Made by a program: the position numbers and the translations under genes. DNA of 64,000 bases from Acidimicrobiia bacterium. GTDB taxonomy: Bacteria > Actinomycetota > Acidimicrobiia > Acidimicrobiales > Aldehydirespiratoraceae. Under the pieces are notes generated by a model. It was not told where the DNA came from, did not search any database, and worked only from the letters and a program-made list of their open reading frames with translations. Positions 7,480 to 16,475 of the stretch are shown here, piece by piece (the first letter of the stretch is position 1; every line of letters starts with the position of its first letter). The DNA is taken from the NCBI GenBank assembly GCA_022819505.1, contig JAJEHD010000021.1:160776-224775 (forward strand). The letters run 5' to 3'.

Positions 7480-8772
7480 TCAGTGCTCGGGCCGGATGTC
7501 GAAGCGTTCGAGATAGTGGCTGAAGGCTGTCCGGATGTGTTCCGCGGTTAGGCCGAAGGCCTCGGGGGAGTACTGGTGGCGGCCTCTGGAGCTCCTCGGC
7601 CTGGATGCCAGATAGGCCCTAACGGCGCCGGGCATTGACGCCGGCATCGTCCATTCGAACCGGTCGTAGGCGGCGCCGATGGCACCGACAGGGTCGGCGA
7701 GCAGATCCGGGTAGGGCAGGTCGAAGAAGCGGTCGTCGGGCAGTCGCCCCGAGGCCCGATCAGCGATGGCCCGGCGTTGCAGGTGGGCGACGCCTGCCAT
7801 CGTCGGCTCCACCATCGACGCCATGTCGACGGCGTCGGTGCGCATCCAGCGCAGCGTGCCCATGAGGCTCAGCATCGACGGCAGGGTGGCTGCCGGATCT
7901 CGATGGAGCTGTATCACCCTGGCGTCGGGGTAGACCGCAAACAGTTCCCGGAGGGTGGCCAGATGGCTCGGTGCCTTGAGCACCCAGCGCTGGCCGGGCT
8001 CGCGCCCGCTCAACGTCTGGAGGGTGCGGCGGTGCCACTCGTAGGCGGGACGGTGGTCGGCCAGGGCCAGATGCCGGCTGTAGCTGGGCACGGTGTGGGT
8101 GCCGGCCCAGTTGTCGGACAGGAAGGCGGGCAGGGTCAAGAATATGCACTCGGTGGGGAGGTCGCCGCCGTTGTGATGCATGGTTTCGTACTCGGGCTGC
8201 ACGTCATGCCAGAACGACACCACCGCGTCGACGCTGCGGCGGGCGGCCGCCACGGCCTCGGCGTCGCCGGTCGCGGCGATCACGGGCCGGTGGACCTTCC
8301 AGGTGGTTGGGGTGGCGTGGGCCGGGTCGAGGGCCAGCAGCTCGTGCAGGATCGATGTGCCCGACCGGGCCGCCCCGATCACCACCAGGGGCTCACGGAT
8401 CGGCTGTTCAACGATGTCGGGCCGCGAGCGCCACAACTCGACTAGCTCCAGCCGGTTCTGTAGCGCCCTCAGGAGGTCGGTGCGGGTCAGGATCCGTCCC
8501 ACCAGGTGGAGCGGGCACTCCCGTTCGAGGGCCTCCATGAACACCTCGAAGTGGTTGCGCCAGCTCACACCAGCGTCATCCGAACCGTCGCCGAAGTCTG
8601 CCAGTCCGGCCTCCTCGCAGGCCCCGTCCATCAGCTCCTGTGGCTCGAGCGGGACGAGTCGTCGGGCGTCGCCGGCATGGTCGGCGTGGCGGTTGAGGCG
8701 ATCGACCCAGCCAGGCCTCGGCGGAGGCTGCCAGGGCCCAGAGCCCGTACCGGGCGCGCCGGGATCGCTCAG
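7480..8772 (-). CDS. Sulfotransferase family protein
   Basis: About 430 residues. The PAPS 5'-phosphosulfate-binding loop is seen as VVIGAARSGTSILHELLALDP, and the 3'-phosphate-binding part as GQRWVLKAPSHLATLRELF followed by DARVIQLHRDPAATLPS. The substrate is unknown; similar actinobacterial enzymes act on lipids or sterols. No ATG, GTG or TTG is available near the expected start. The frame offers CTG at 8770-8772, which overlaps the stop of the upstream DUF1214 gene (CTGA), so a coupled CTG start is proposed. The alternative is a start at ATG within ELMDG, about 44 codons later. The pairing with a DUF1214 gene is also seen in other actinobacteria (from memory). Confidence 0.85.
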   Translation of the reverse strand: MSDPGAPGTGSGPWQPPPRPGWVDRLNRHADHAGDARRLVPLEPQELMDGACEEAGLADFGDGSDDAGVSWRNHFEVFMEALERECPLHLVGRILTRTDLLRALQNRLELVELWRSRPDIVEQPIREPLVVIGAARSGTSILHELLALDPAHATPTTWKVHRPVIAATGDAEAVAAARRSVDAVVSFWHDVQPEYETMHHNGGDLPTECIFLTLPAFLSDNWAGTHTVPSYSRHLALADHRPAYEWHRRTLQTLSGREPGQRWVLKAPSHLATLRELFAVYPDARVIQLHRDPAATLPSMLSLMGTLRWMRTDAVDMASMVEPTMAGVAHLQRRAIADRASGRLPDDRFFDLPYPDLLADPVGAIGAAYDRFEWTMPASMPGAVRAYLASRPRSSRGRHQYSPEAFGLTAEHIRTAFSHYLERFDIRPEH

Positions 8773-9947
8773 CGCCGAAACCTTCGATGAACGCCCTGGC
8801 GGCGGGCGTCCAGCTGCCGGCGGCGCTGGTCCTCGGTCACGGTCGGGTGGTCGGCGGGCAGATGGCGGCGCAGCTCCGCCAGCGGGACCGCGACGGCGTC
8901 GGCGGCAGGCATGTCCGAGGCGCCGACCCACCGGTAGATGCACATGCCCACCGGGCGGCCCTCGGTGTCGATCCAGTTAGGCACCCCCGGGTCGTGGTGG
9001 CTGACCACGGCCCGTACCACGCCGTCGCGGTCGGTGTGGGCCTGTACGTCGTTGAGACTGGTCTGGGCGTGGGCCAGGTCGCCGGACTCGAACCAGGGCC
9101 AGGTGTGGGTCTGGATCGACCATGTGAACGCCTCGGGCGGCTCGAAGGAGATGAGCCAGGCCTCGTCCTCTTCAAGGTTCCAGAATCCCCCGCCGTAGGC
9201 GATGTTGTCGGCTCCTCCCTTGGCCGGCAGCGGCGGCGACAGCATGTTGTCGGTGTTGCGCTGGCGGGCCTGCTCCATGAAGCGCAGCCAGAAGGGGATC
9301 GAGCGCTCGACCCAGTCGGCGGCCTCGTCCAGCGCTCCAGCCATGCGCTCGACGGTGAGCCGCGTCGGCCGGTCCGCGGGCCGGTCGAGGCGCTCGATGT
9401 AGAAGTCGGGGATCGCGTCGGCGGTCCAGTCGCACACGTACACGCGGATCGTCAGCTGGCGCACGGCCGGGTCGGTGGCCATCCAGTCCGCGGCGCCCTC
9501 GGGACGCTCGGGCCCGATCATCACTTCCAACCGACCGCCGGTTAGGTGCAGGTCGCCCAGCGAAACCTCGCTGAAGACCCCGTACTGGCCGAGCTGCATG
9601 TCGCCCTCACCCAGCGACAGGATCGCATCTCGGCATCCGGTCACATCCGCGGTGAGCCGGTACCGCCCGGACGGGTCGATGGCGCACCGCAGGTAGTGGT
9701 TGTCGGTGTTGGGGCCGCCCCACTTGGTGACGTCGTCGTCGTAGCGGTGGAAGGCGGGAAAATCGGGATCACGGAACTCCACGGCGTGCTGCACCGCGAA
9801 CACCAGCTGGCGGGTCAGGCACCGCAGCCCCTCGGCCTGGTTGCGGGCGCCGTCGGCCATCGGGTCGGCTAGCGCGGCCGCGCCCGCCTCGCCAATACGG
9901 TCGCAGAAGAGCCGCCAGGCATCGGCAGGGTCGAGCGAAGAGGTCAT
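8769..9947 (-). CDS. DUF1214-like protein
   Basis: 392 residues, no signal peptide. The C-terminal half has DNIAYGGGFWNLEEDEAWLISFEPPEAFTWSIQTHTWPWFESGD, in character a DUF1214 region (beta-rich, Trp-rich, ending in HHDPGVPNWIDTEGRPVGMCIYRW). The N-terminal part (VFAVQHAVEFRDPDFPAFHRYDDD then GPNTDNHYLRCAIDPSGRYRLTADV) is usual for family members fused to this domain. Function is not established; a link to lipid or steroid metabolism is often guessed because of genome context. It is translated just ahead of the sulfotransferase. Confidence 0.75.
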   Translation of the reverse strand: MTSSLDPADAWRLFCDRIGEAGAAALADPMADGARNQAEGLRCLTRQLVFAVQHAVEFRDPDFPAFHRYDDDVTKWGGPNTDNHYLRCAIDPSGRYRLTADVTGCRDAILSLGEGDMQLGQYGVFSEVSLGDLHLTGGRLEVMIGPERPEGAADWMATDPAVRQLTIRVYVCDWTADAIPDFYIERLDRPADRPTRLTVERMAGALDEAADWVERSIPFWLRFMEQARQRNTDNMLSPPLPAKGGADNIAYGGGFWNLEEDEAWLISFEPPEAFTWSIQTHTWPWFESGDLAHAQTSLNDVQAHTDRDGVVRAVVSHHDPGVPNWIDTEGRPVGMCIYRWVGASDMPAADAVAVPLAELRRHLPADHPTVTEDQRRRQLDARRQGVHRRFRR

Positions 9948-9993
9948 CCGGAGCTTCCCATTATCGAGACGAGCCTCAGCCCGAGTGGTGGCA

Positions 9994-10443
9994 CTAGGAG
10001 TCCAGGGTGGAGCGCCAGCCGGACGCGATGTGCTCCAGCCACCATTGCGGGGCGTTGTCGAGCAGGTTCGACAGGTTGGAGTAGTCCCACCAGCGGGTGA
10101 TCAGACCGTCGGCGTCGAGTTCCATCACCGACGTGAACGGGTGCCGGACCACCTCGCCGGTGTGGAACCACCACACCTCAAGGTGCTCGGTGACCACGAC
10201 CGAGCTTTCGGCCACCACTAGGCCCGGCTCGTGGGTGTGGCGTTCCACCGGCTCCAGCCCCAGCCGCAGCCGGGCCACGATCTGGGCCGGACCGTGGGCG
10301 CCTCCGCCCGACTCGCCCGTGCCCACATCCACATAGTTGGCCTCGGGAGCGAAGAACCCGGCGACGGCGTCCCAGTCGTGGGCGTACAGGGCGTCCCAGT
10401 ACCGGGCCACGATCTGCTTGTTGCGTTCCTCTACGTCAACCAC
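9994..10443 (-). CDS. SnoaL-like/NTF2-fold protein
   Basis: 149 residues with the NTF2-like pattern: an N-terminal helix (NKQIVARYWDALYAHDWDAVAGFFAPEANYVDVG), a central beta-sheet (SSVVVTEHLEVWWFHTGEVVRHPFTSVMELDADGLITRWWDYSN) and a Trp-rich end. The fold is shared by polyketide cyclases, limonene-epoxide hydrolase and ketosteroid isomerase relatives. Catalytic type cannot be assigned. It lies upstream of the DUF1214 and sulfotransferase genes on the same strand (46-base gap) and may belong to the same transcript. Confidence 0.8.
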   Translation of the reverse strand: MVDVEERNKQIVARYWDALYAHDWDAVAGFFAPEANYVDVGTGESGGGAHGPAQIVARLRLGLEPVERHTHEPGLVVAESSVVVTEHLEVWWFHTGEVVRHPFTSVMELDADGLITRWWDYSNLSNLLDNAPQWWLEHIASGWRSTLDS

Positions 10444-10452
10444 CGCGACAGG

Positions 10453-11961
10453 CTAGGGCGAGGTCGGGGAGGAGTCATCGGAACCCTCCGGTCTGGGCTC
10501 GGGTGCGGGCGCCGGGGGTGCAGGCACCTCAGCCCTCGCCCTCTTGCGCCTCGACCTTGGTGTGCGCTCCGGCTTGGGTGTGCGCTCGGGGCGGGTCTGG
10601 CGCCGGCGGCGACGCCACCAGATGAGGGCCGCGATCACGGCCAGGAAGGGCAGGAAGGGCACGAGCACTCCAACCGCGACGAGCACCACGCCCACGATCG
10701 TGCGCAGGAAGCCGGCGCCGTCGGAGATCGAGTCGGCGAAACCGGGCAGTGAGTCGTCGGTGCGGGAGTCGAGCCACACGAAGGTGGTGCCGGAGACCTC
10801 GGGAAGCTCGGCTCCCTGCGCGTCCACCGGAACGGCCTCGGCCTCCAGCCGGATCTCCAGGCCCCGGGTGGCCACCCGGCCGGCCAGCCGCCCGTCCTCG
10901 ACCGGAACCTCCAGCACGGCGACCAGCAGTTCACCGGGCTCGATCCGGTCGAATCCGCCCTGCCGCGTCTCGAAGGCGCCGATGTCGAGACGCACATCGA
11001 GGGACCGGACCGACACCTCGGTGAGGGCCGAGGCGCCCGGGTTCTCCACCTCCAGGCACAGGTACACGGTCGAGTCCGGTTCGACGGTGAGGTGCTGGGC
11101 CCCCAGGCACGGGTCGTCGGCGTCCGCGGAGACCCAGGCCGCCACCTCGATGCCGGTGTCGGGCGGCACGGTGGGCGACTGGTGGATGGTCAGCGTGATG
11201 GTGGCCAGGTCCACCTGGTCGCGCAGGGTGCGCAACTGGCCCCGCAGGACCTCCAGGGTGGTCTCGCGGTCGAGCAGCTCCCGCTCGATCTGGGCCACGT
11301 CCTCCAGCTCGACCGCCTCCTCCAGGAGTTTGCGCAGGCGGGTCACGCTGATCTCGGCCGTGTTGATCCGGCTCTCGAGGTCGACGACCCGCTCGGTCAC
11401 GTCGTCGGCGCTGATCGACTGGTCAACCAGTTTGCCCACGCCGGCCAGCCGCTCGAGCGCGGTCGAGAAGTCGGCGGGCAGCACCTTGAATGTGATCTCG
11501 GCCTGGGGCCGGGGCTCGGTGCGGGTGGTCTGGTTGAAGACGATCCCACCCAGGCCCTGCACGATGGCCACCGCCTCGTTGCTGGCGGCGGTCACGTCGT
11601 CGGCCTGCACGCTGATGGTGGCCCGGTACACGATGTCGCGGCCGAGGTCGGCGGGCGTCAGCGCGGTGGGAACCGCCAGCGCAGCGCCGTCGGTTCCTGC
11701 CTGCAGTCTGGACGCTTCGCCGGCGGTGGCGGTGCCTTCGTCCGCCTCGGCCGTCGGCGCTTCCTCCGCAGGCGCATCTTCGGCGAAGTCAGCGGGTGCG
11801 TCGGCCGCCGAGGTGGCCATCACGCGCTCAAGCGAGGCGTCCTCCTCGTCGCCGCCGACACATGCTGTTAGCAGCACCAGCGCCGTGCTCATCACTGCGA
11901 GCACGAACAGGAACGGGACGCGGCCCCGCCGCTCAACTCGAGGGGTGTTGGTGTAGGTCAC
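10453..11961 (-). CDS. DUF4349 domain lipoprotein/membrane protein
   Basis: 502 residues. An N-terminal signal with lipobox LLTAC is followed by an acidic Ala/Glu-rich linker. The DUF4349 region begins at YRATISVQADDVTAASNEAVAIVQGLGG and includes a coiled coil (VVDLESRINTAEISVTRLRKLLEEAVELEDVAQIERELLDRE). Near the C-terminus lies a membrane segment (GVVLVAVGVLVPFLPFLAVIAALIWW) and then an Arg/Lys-rich, Pro-rich cytoplasmic tail. DUF4349 proteins are envelope proteins of unknown function. An extra beta-rich domain (about residues 275-390) lies between the usual domain and the membrane helix, which lengthens this member. Confidence 0.85.
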   Translation of the reverse strand: MTYTNTPRVERRGRVPFLFVLAVMSTALVLLTACVGGDEEDASLERVMATSAADAPADFAEDAPAEEAPTAEADEGTATAGEASRLQAGTDGAALAVPTALTPADLGRDIVYRATISVQADDVTAASNEAVAIVQGLGGIVFNQTTRTEPRPQAEITFKVLPADFSTALERLAGVGKLVDQSISADDVTERVVDLESRINTAEISVTRLRKLLEEAVELEDVAQIERELLDRETTLEVLRGQLRTLRDQVDLATITLTIHQSPTVPPDTGIEVAAWVSADADDPCLGAQHLTVEPDSTVYLCLEVENPGASALTEVSVRSLDVRLDIGAFETRQGGFDRIEPGELLVAVLEVPVEDGRLAGRVATRGLEIRLEAEAVPVDAQGAELPEVSGTTFVWLDSRTDDSLPGFADSISDGAGFLRTIVGVVLVAVGVLVPFLPFLAVIAALIWWRRRRRQTRPERTPKPERTPRSRRKRARAEVPAPPAPAPEPRPEGSDDSSPTSP

Positions 11962-12044
11962 AGGTGTCCTCCCTGTCGGGACGGTTTACACCTATGACGC
12001 CGGCCGGGCCTGGCTGGTTCCCGGCCGAGTCGACTCAACGGGGG

Positions 12045-12722
12045 TTAGGCCCCCGGCTCGCCCTCTTCCTCGTCGCAGCCGGCGGTGCAGGTGGTGGGCG
12101 GCAACACGACGTCGGCGGCGGTACCGCAGGGGGCTCCTGCCGCGGTATAGAGGCCGTCCACGCTGTACCAGCCGGACTCCTGACCGAGCTGGTTGAACGA
12201 GGTCGCGTACAGCTTCACCGGGACGTTGGCCGGGACTCTGCGGACCGGCGCGGCCCAGCGGGTCCCACCGTCGCGAGTGGTGTCGACCTGGCCGACCGTG
12301 AACTCGCCGTTGGCGATGACCGGCTCGCCCTCGAGCTGCATGTACGTGCGGATCTTTGAGATATCGGACGGATTGGGTAGCGCGTCGAATTCCAGAAGGA
12401 GCTCGTTGTCGGCGCTGCCGCCGACGCACCTGAGGTCGCTGGGCGGCGGGGGAGCAGCCACGCTCACCGTCGGCGCCAGGGTCGTCGTCGCCTCCTCGGG
12501 AGCGTCCTCCGACTGAGCCTCGGTAGTCGTCGTGGTCTGGGGGGGCTCCGACGTCGGCGTGGTCACCAACGGCTCGTCGGTCGTGGTGGGCGCCGCCCGA
12601 GTCGTCGTGGTATCGGTGACCTCTTCCTCGGGTGTCGCCTCGTCGCCGCCTTCGTCGTCGCTGCATGCTGCCGCGACCAGCGCCAGCGCCAGCAGGGCGG
12701 CCCCGAGCCTCAGTGAACGCAT
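12045..12722 (-). CDS. Secreted lipoprotein, Thr/Glu-rich, unknown function
   Basis: 225 residues. The signal peptide MRSLRLGAALLALALVAAAC ends in a lipobox (VAAAC). A low-complexity acidic and Thr-rich stalk (residues about 22-95, TTTT runs) leads to a globular domain with a fibronectin type III-like look (NELLLEFDALPNPSDISKIRTYMQLEGE, ATSFNQLGQESGWYSV) and two Cys pairs. No enzymatic motif seen. GGAGAGGAG lies just upstream of ATG 12722. Probably a surface-anchored binding protein. Confidence 0.75.
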   Translation of the reverse strand: MRSLRLGAALLALALVAAACSDDEGGDEATPEEEVTDTTTTRAAPTTTDEPLVTTPTSEPPQTTTTTEAQSEDAPEEATTTLAPTVSVAAPPPPSDLRCVGGSADNELLLEFDALPNPSDISKIRTYMQLEGEPVIANGEFTVGQVDTTRDGGTRWAAPVRRVPANVPVKLYATSFNQLGQESGWYSVDGLYTAAGAPCGTAADVVLPPTTCTAGCDEEEGEPGA

Positions 12723-12819
12723 GTGGAACTCCTCTCCAGGTGTCCACCATACAAGTTATCGCTCAGCCCCGATGTCGCGCGGGGCCGAACAGTGCGGCGC
12801 GATCATAGGCTGTTCTGCG

Positions 12820-13593
12820 GTGACGGATGTGGACCCTCGGGCCGAGTTGTGCGACCTCGTCGGCGGCGACGATCCCGCGTCCCGGCTGTGGTCCGCGATC
12901 GACTGCGGCCGCATGGCCGAGATCGTGCCCGAACTGCCCGATCTGCAAATGGAACAGGATCCGATCCACAGGCACAAGGACGTGCTGGCCCACACCATCG
13001 CGGTGGTGGCGAAAACACCCGATGACCTTGTGGTTCGTCTGGCTGCGCTGTTCCACGACATAGGCAAGCCGCGCACCCGCAGCTACGAGCACGGCGAGGT
13101 CACCTTCCGCCATCATGAGGCTGTGGGCGCCCGGATGACCCGCAAGCGCCTGACCGCGCTGTGCTTCGACGAAGGCACGGTGGACGACGTCAGCGAGCTG
13201 GTGCGGCTGTCGGGCCGGTTCAAGGGTTACGCGTCGGGTTGGAGCGACGCCGCGGTGCGTCGCTACGCCCGCGACGCCGGACCGCTGCTGGGCCGCCTCA
13301 ACCAGCTGGTCCGGTCGGACTGCACCACCCGGAACCTGCAGAAGGAGGCCGACCTGCACCGCCAGATCGATCACCTCGAACGCCGCATCGCTGAGCTGGC
13401 CGAAGCCGAGCGCAAAGCGGCCGAGCGGCCCCAGATCGACGGCGCCGCGGTCATGGCCCATCTCGGGGTGGCTCCGGGCCCCGACGTCGGCCGGGCGCTG
13501 GCCTGGCTGCTGGAACTCAAGCGCACCGAGGGGGAGATGCCCCTCGATGAACTGCTGGCCCGGCTCGATGACTGGTGGGCCGAGAACGGCTAG
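12820..13593 (+). CDS. HD-domain protein resembling the C-terminal half of CCA-adding enzyme
   Basis: 257 residues from GTG 12820. The HD pattern HRHKDVLAHTIAVVAK, then RLAALFHDIGKP and FRHHEAVGARMTRKRL gives the H...HD...H metal ligands. The following helices (LVRLSGRFKGYASGWSDAAVRRYARDAG, LNQLVRSDCTTRN) match the HD and C-terminal region of bacterial tRNA nucleotidyltransferases. The nucleotidyltransferase head is missing, so this is either a stand-alone phosphohydrolase or a relic. The C-terminus has a coiled coil (LHRQIDHLERRIAELAEAERKAAE). It is divergent from the lipoprotein gene. Confidence 0.8.
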   Translation: MTDVDPRAELCDLVGGDDPASRLWSAIDCGRMAEIVPELPDLQMEQDPIHRHKDVLAHTIAVVAKTPDDLVVRLAALFHDIGKPRTRSYEHGEVTFRHHEAVGARMTRKRLTALCFDEGTVDDVSELVRLSGRFKGYASGWSDAAVRRYARDAGPLLGRLNQLVRSDCTTRNLQKEADLHRQIDHLERRIAELAEAERKAAERPQIDGAAVMAHLGVAPGPDVGRALAWLLELKRTEGEMPLDELLARLDDWWAENG

Positions 13594-13655
13594 CGGGCCG
13601 GTAGCCTCGATCCGGACCCAAACCTCTCAGGCATCCAAACCACAAAGGAGATGAC

Positions 13656-14678
13656 GTGACTTATCGGGCTGAGTATTTGTGGATTGACGGCAACCAGCCG
13701 GCCGGCGAGATTCGCAGCAAGACGAAGATCGTTGACAATGATGAGGAGCCTCCGATTTGGGGGTTTGATGGTTCTTCGACGAATCAGGCCACCGGCGACA
13801 ATTCCGATGTGGTTCTCAAGCCGGTGTTCACGTGCGGGGATCCGATTCGTGGTGGTGACAACATTCTGGTGTTGTGCGAGACGTTGCTGACTCACGACCT
13901 TTCGCCACATCCCACGAACCGGCGAGCCGAGTGTGTGGCCGTCCATGAGAAGTACAGGGACCAGGCACCGCTGTTCGGGCTCGAGCAGGAGTACACGCTG
14001 CTGGACGCGATCACGCGCTGGCCGGCGGGGTTCCCGCCTTCGGGGTTCCCGCCGCCGCAGGGCCCTTACTACTGCGGGGTGGGTGCGGGCCGCATCTCAG
14101 GGCGTGAGCTGATCGAGGAGCACACCAGCGCCTGCATCCAGGCCGGTTTGGGAATCGCGGGCACCAACGCCGAGGTGATGCCGGGCCAGTGGGAGTTCCA
14201 GATCGGGCCGCTGGACACCGTGACGGTGGCTGATCACGTTTGGGTGGCGCGCTACCTGCTGTTCCGTCTGGCCGAGAAGCACGGCATCGAGGTGACCATC
14301 GAGCCCAAGCCGATGCTGGGCGACTGGAACGGCGCCGGCATGCACAGCAACGTGTCCACCAAGTCGATGCGCGAGGGCTACGAGCCGATCATCGCGGCCT
14401 GCGAGGCGCTGGGCGCAGCGGGCAAGCCCGAGGAGCATCTGGCCGGTTACGGCGCCGGTATCGAGTTCCGGTTGACTGGCGAGCACGAGACCGAGCGCTA
14501 CGACCAGTACTCCTACGGGGTGTCGGACAGGGGCGCGTCGGTGCGGATCCCCTGGCAGGTCGCCCGCGAGGGCAAGGGCTACATCGAGGACCGCCGGCCC
14601 AACGCGAACGCCGATCCCTACCACGTCACCACCCTGCTGACGAGAACCATCTGCGAGGCCCTCGTCGGCTACAACTGA
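13656..14678 (+). CDS. glnII: Glutamine synthetase type II (GSII)
   Basis: 340 residues from GTG 13656, preceded by AAAGGAG at 13644-13650. The beta-grasp start AEYLWIDGNQPAGEIRSKTKI, WGFDGSSTNQA, the catalytic GLEQEYTLLD, NAEVMPGQWEFQIGP, KPMLGDWNGAGMHSNVSTKSMR and EDRRPNANADPYHVT are all diagnostic of the eukaryote-like GSII family. GSII is cytosolic, is not adenylylated, and makes glutamine from glutamate, ammonia and ATP. The first roughly 80 codons use T-ending codons (GGT, TTT, TCT) much more than the rest of the gene. The glutamine-dependent NAD synthetase just downstream uses its product as nitrogen donor. Confidence 0.97.
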   Translation: MTYRAEYLWIDGNQPAGEIRSKTKIVDNDEEPPIWGFDGSSTNQATGDNSDVVLKPVFTCGDPIRGGDNILVLCETLLTHDLSPHPTNRRAECVAVHEKYRDQAPLFGLEQEYTLLDAITRWPAGFPPSGFPPPQGPYYCGVGAGRISGRELIEEHTSACIQAGLGIAGTNAEVMPGQWEFQIGPLDTVTVADHVWVARYLLFRLAEKHGIEVTIEPKPMLGDWNGAGMHSNVSTKSMREGYEPIIAACEALGAAGKPEEHLAGYGAGIEFRLTGEHETERYDQYSYGVSDRGASVRIPWQVAREGKGYIEDRRPNANADPYHVTTLLTRTICEALVGYN

Positions 14679-14693
14679 GGCAGGCGGCCCGCA

Positions 14694-16475
14694 TTGGCCG
14701 TCGGCACAGCCGAGGAAGCAGGTGCGAACCGGCTGAGGGTGGCGATCTGCCAGATCAACCCCACCGTCGGTGACCTCGACCGGAACGCCGACCTGGTCGC
14801 TGGCGCGCTGGCCGAGGCTGAGGCGGCCGGCGCGGACGTCGCCGTGCTGCCCGAGCTGGCCATCACCGGCTACCCGCCCGAGGACCTGGTGCTTCGGCCG
14901 GGCTTCGTAGCGGCCAGCCGGGCCGCCCTTGAGCGGGTCGCCGCCGCGACCGGTCCGTGCGCGGCGGTGGTCGGCTTCGTCGACGGCGAGGGCGAGTCCG
15001 GCCGCAGCGTGCCCGACATGGCCGGCGTCGAGAGCTTCAGTGACGCTTACAACGCGGTGGCGGTCTGCGCCAACGGCGAGGTGTGCGGCGTCTACCGCAA
15101 GCGCCACCTGCCCAACTACGACGTCTTCGACGAGATGCGCCATTTCCGTCCCGGCCTCGACGCGCCGCCGCTGTTCGAGATCGGCGGCGCGGTGGTGGGA
15201 GTCACCGTGTGCGAGGACGCCTGGGTTCCCGACGGTCCGGTCAGCGATCTGGCCCGAGCCGGCGCGCAACTGGTGGTGAACGTCAACGGTTCGCCGTTCC
15301 GGGTCGGGAAGCAGGCCGCCCGAGAGCAGGTGATCGGCCGGCGGGTCGCCGAGTCGGGCGTCGCCGTGGTGTGCGTGAACCTGGTCGGCGGCCAGGACGA
15401 GCTCGTGTTCGACGGCGGCTCGTTCGTAATCGGCGCCGACGGAGCGGTGGCGGCCCGGTGCGTGTCCTTCTCCGAGACCGTCGACGTCTTCGATGTGGAG
15501 CTCCCGGCCCGAGAGCCGGCGGCCGCCCCTTGGCACCGGACCGGGATCACCCGTGTGACGCCCGCCGCCCCGCCCGACCCGGGCCGCCGACCGATGGCCG
15601 CCCCTCTGGCGGCGCCCACGGACCGGCACGCCCAGCGATGGGCCGCGCTCACCTTGGCCACCCGCGACTACGTGCACAAGAGCGGCTTCAGCGACGTCTG
15701 CGTGGGCCTGTCCGGCGGCGTGGACTCGTCGCTGACGGCGGCCGTCGCCACCGATGCCCTGGGCGCTGAGCACGTCCACGGCGTGCTCATGCCGTCGCGC
15801 CACTCCAGCGACCACTCGGTGACCGACGCCGAGAAGCTGGCCGCCAACCTCGGCATCGACGCCCTCATCGTCGGGATCGAGCCGGGCCACGCCGCGCTGT
15901 CCGGGATGATCGAGGCCGGTCTGGGCGGCGGTCTGGACACCGGCGGGATCACCGACCAGAACCTCCAGTCCCGCATCCGGGGTGTGACGCTCATGGCGCT
16001 GGCCAACGAGCGCGGCTGGCTGGTGCTCACCACCGGCAACAAGAGCGAGCTGGCAGTGGGTTACTCGACCCTCTACGGCGACACCGCCGGCGCGTTCGCG
16101 GTCGTCTCCGACCTCTGGAAGCTGGACGTGTACGAGCTGTGCCGGTGGCGCAACGGCCAGGCCGGCGGCGAGCTCATCCCCGCAACGGTGCTGTCCAAGG
16201 CGCCGTCGGCGGAGTTGGCCCCCGGCCAGCGCGACGATCAGTCGCTGCCCCCCTACGAGGTGCTCGACCCAATCCTGCGGCTCTATGTGGAGGATCTGCG
16301 CACCGTGGCCGAGATCCAGGAGGCCCGTATCGCGTCCCCGGACGTGGTGGAGAGGGTGTGCCGTTTGGTCGATCTCGCCGAGTACAAGCGCCGCCAGACG
16401 CCGATTGGTCCCCGGCTCACGGGTCGGGCGTTCGGCCGGGACAGGCGCATGCCGATCGTCAACCGTCACCGGTGA
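14694..16475 (+). CDS. nadE: Glutamine-dependent NAD(+) synthetase
   Basis: 593 residues, from TTG 14694, 15 bases after glnII. The N-terminal nitrilase-type glutaminase has its triad in VLPELAITGYPPEDL (Glu), YRKRHLPNYDVFDE (Lys) and GVTVCEDAW (Cys). The C-terminal NAD synthase domain has the ATP loop VGLSGGVDSSLTAAVA, then QSRIRGVTLMALANE and TGNKSELAVGYSTLYGDTAGAF. It converts deamido-NAD to NAD using ammonia channelled from glutamine. The length is usual for this two-domain type. A start a few codons further in (about 14739, VAICQINPTVGDL) is also possible. Confidence 0.95.
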   Translation: MAVGTAEEAGANRLRVAICQINPTVGDLDRNADLVAGALAEAEAAGADVAVLPELAITGYPPEDLVLRPGFVAASRAALERVAAATGPCAAVVGFVDGEGESGRSVPDMAGVESFSDAYNAVAVCANGEVCGVYRKRHLPNYDVFDEMRHFRPGLDAPPLFEIGGAVVGVTVCEDAWVPDGPVSDLARAGAQLVVNVNGSPFRVGKQAAREQVIGRRVAESGVAVVCVNLVGGQDELVFDGGSFVIGADGAVAARCVSFSETVDVFDVELPAREPAAAPWHRTGITRVTPAAPPDPGRRPMAAPLAAPTDRHAQRWAALTLATRDYVHKSGFSDVCVGLSGGVDSSLTAAVATDALGAEHVHGVLMPSRHSSDHSVTDAEKLAANLGIDALIVGIEPGHAALSGMIEAGLGGGLDTGGITDQNLQSRIRGVTLMALANERGWLVLTTGNKSELAVGYSTLYGDTAGAFAVVSDLWKLDVYELCRWRNGQAGGELIPATVLSKAPSAELAPGQRDDQSLPPYEVLDPILRLYVEDLRTVAEIQEARIASPDVVERVCRLVDLAEYKRRQTPIGPRLTGRAFGRDRRMPIVNRHR

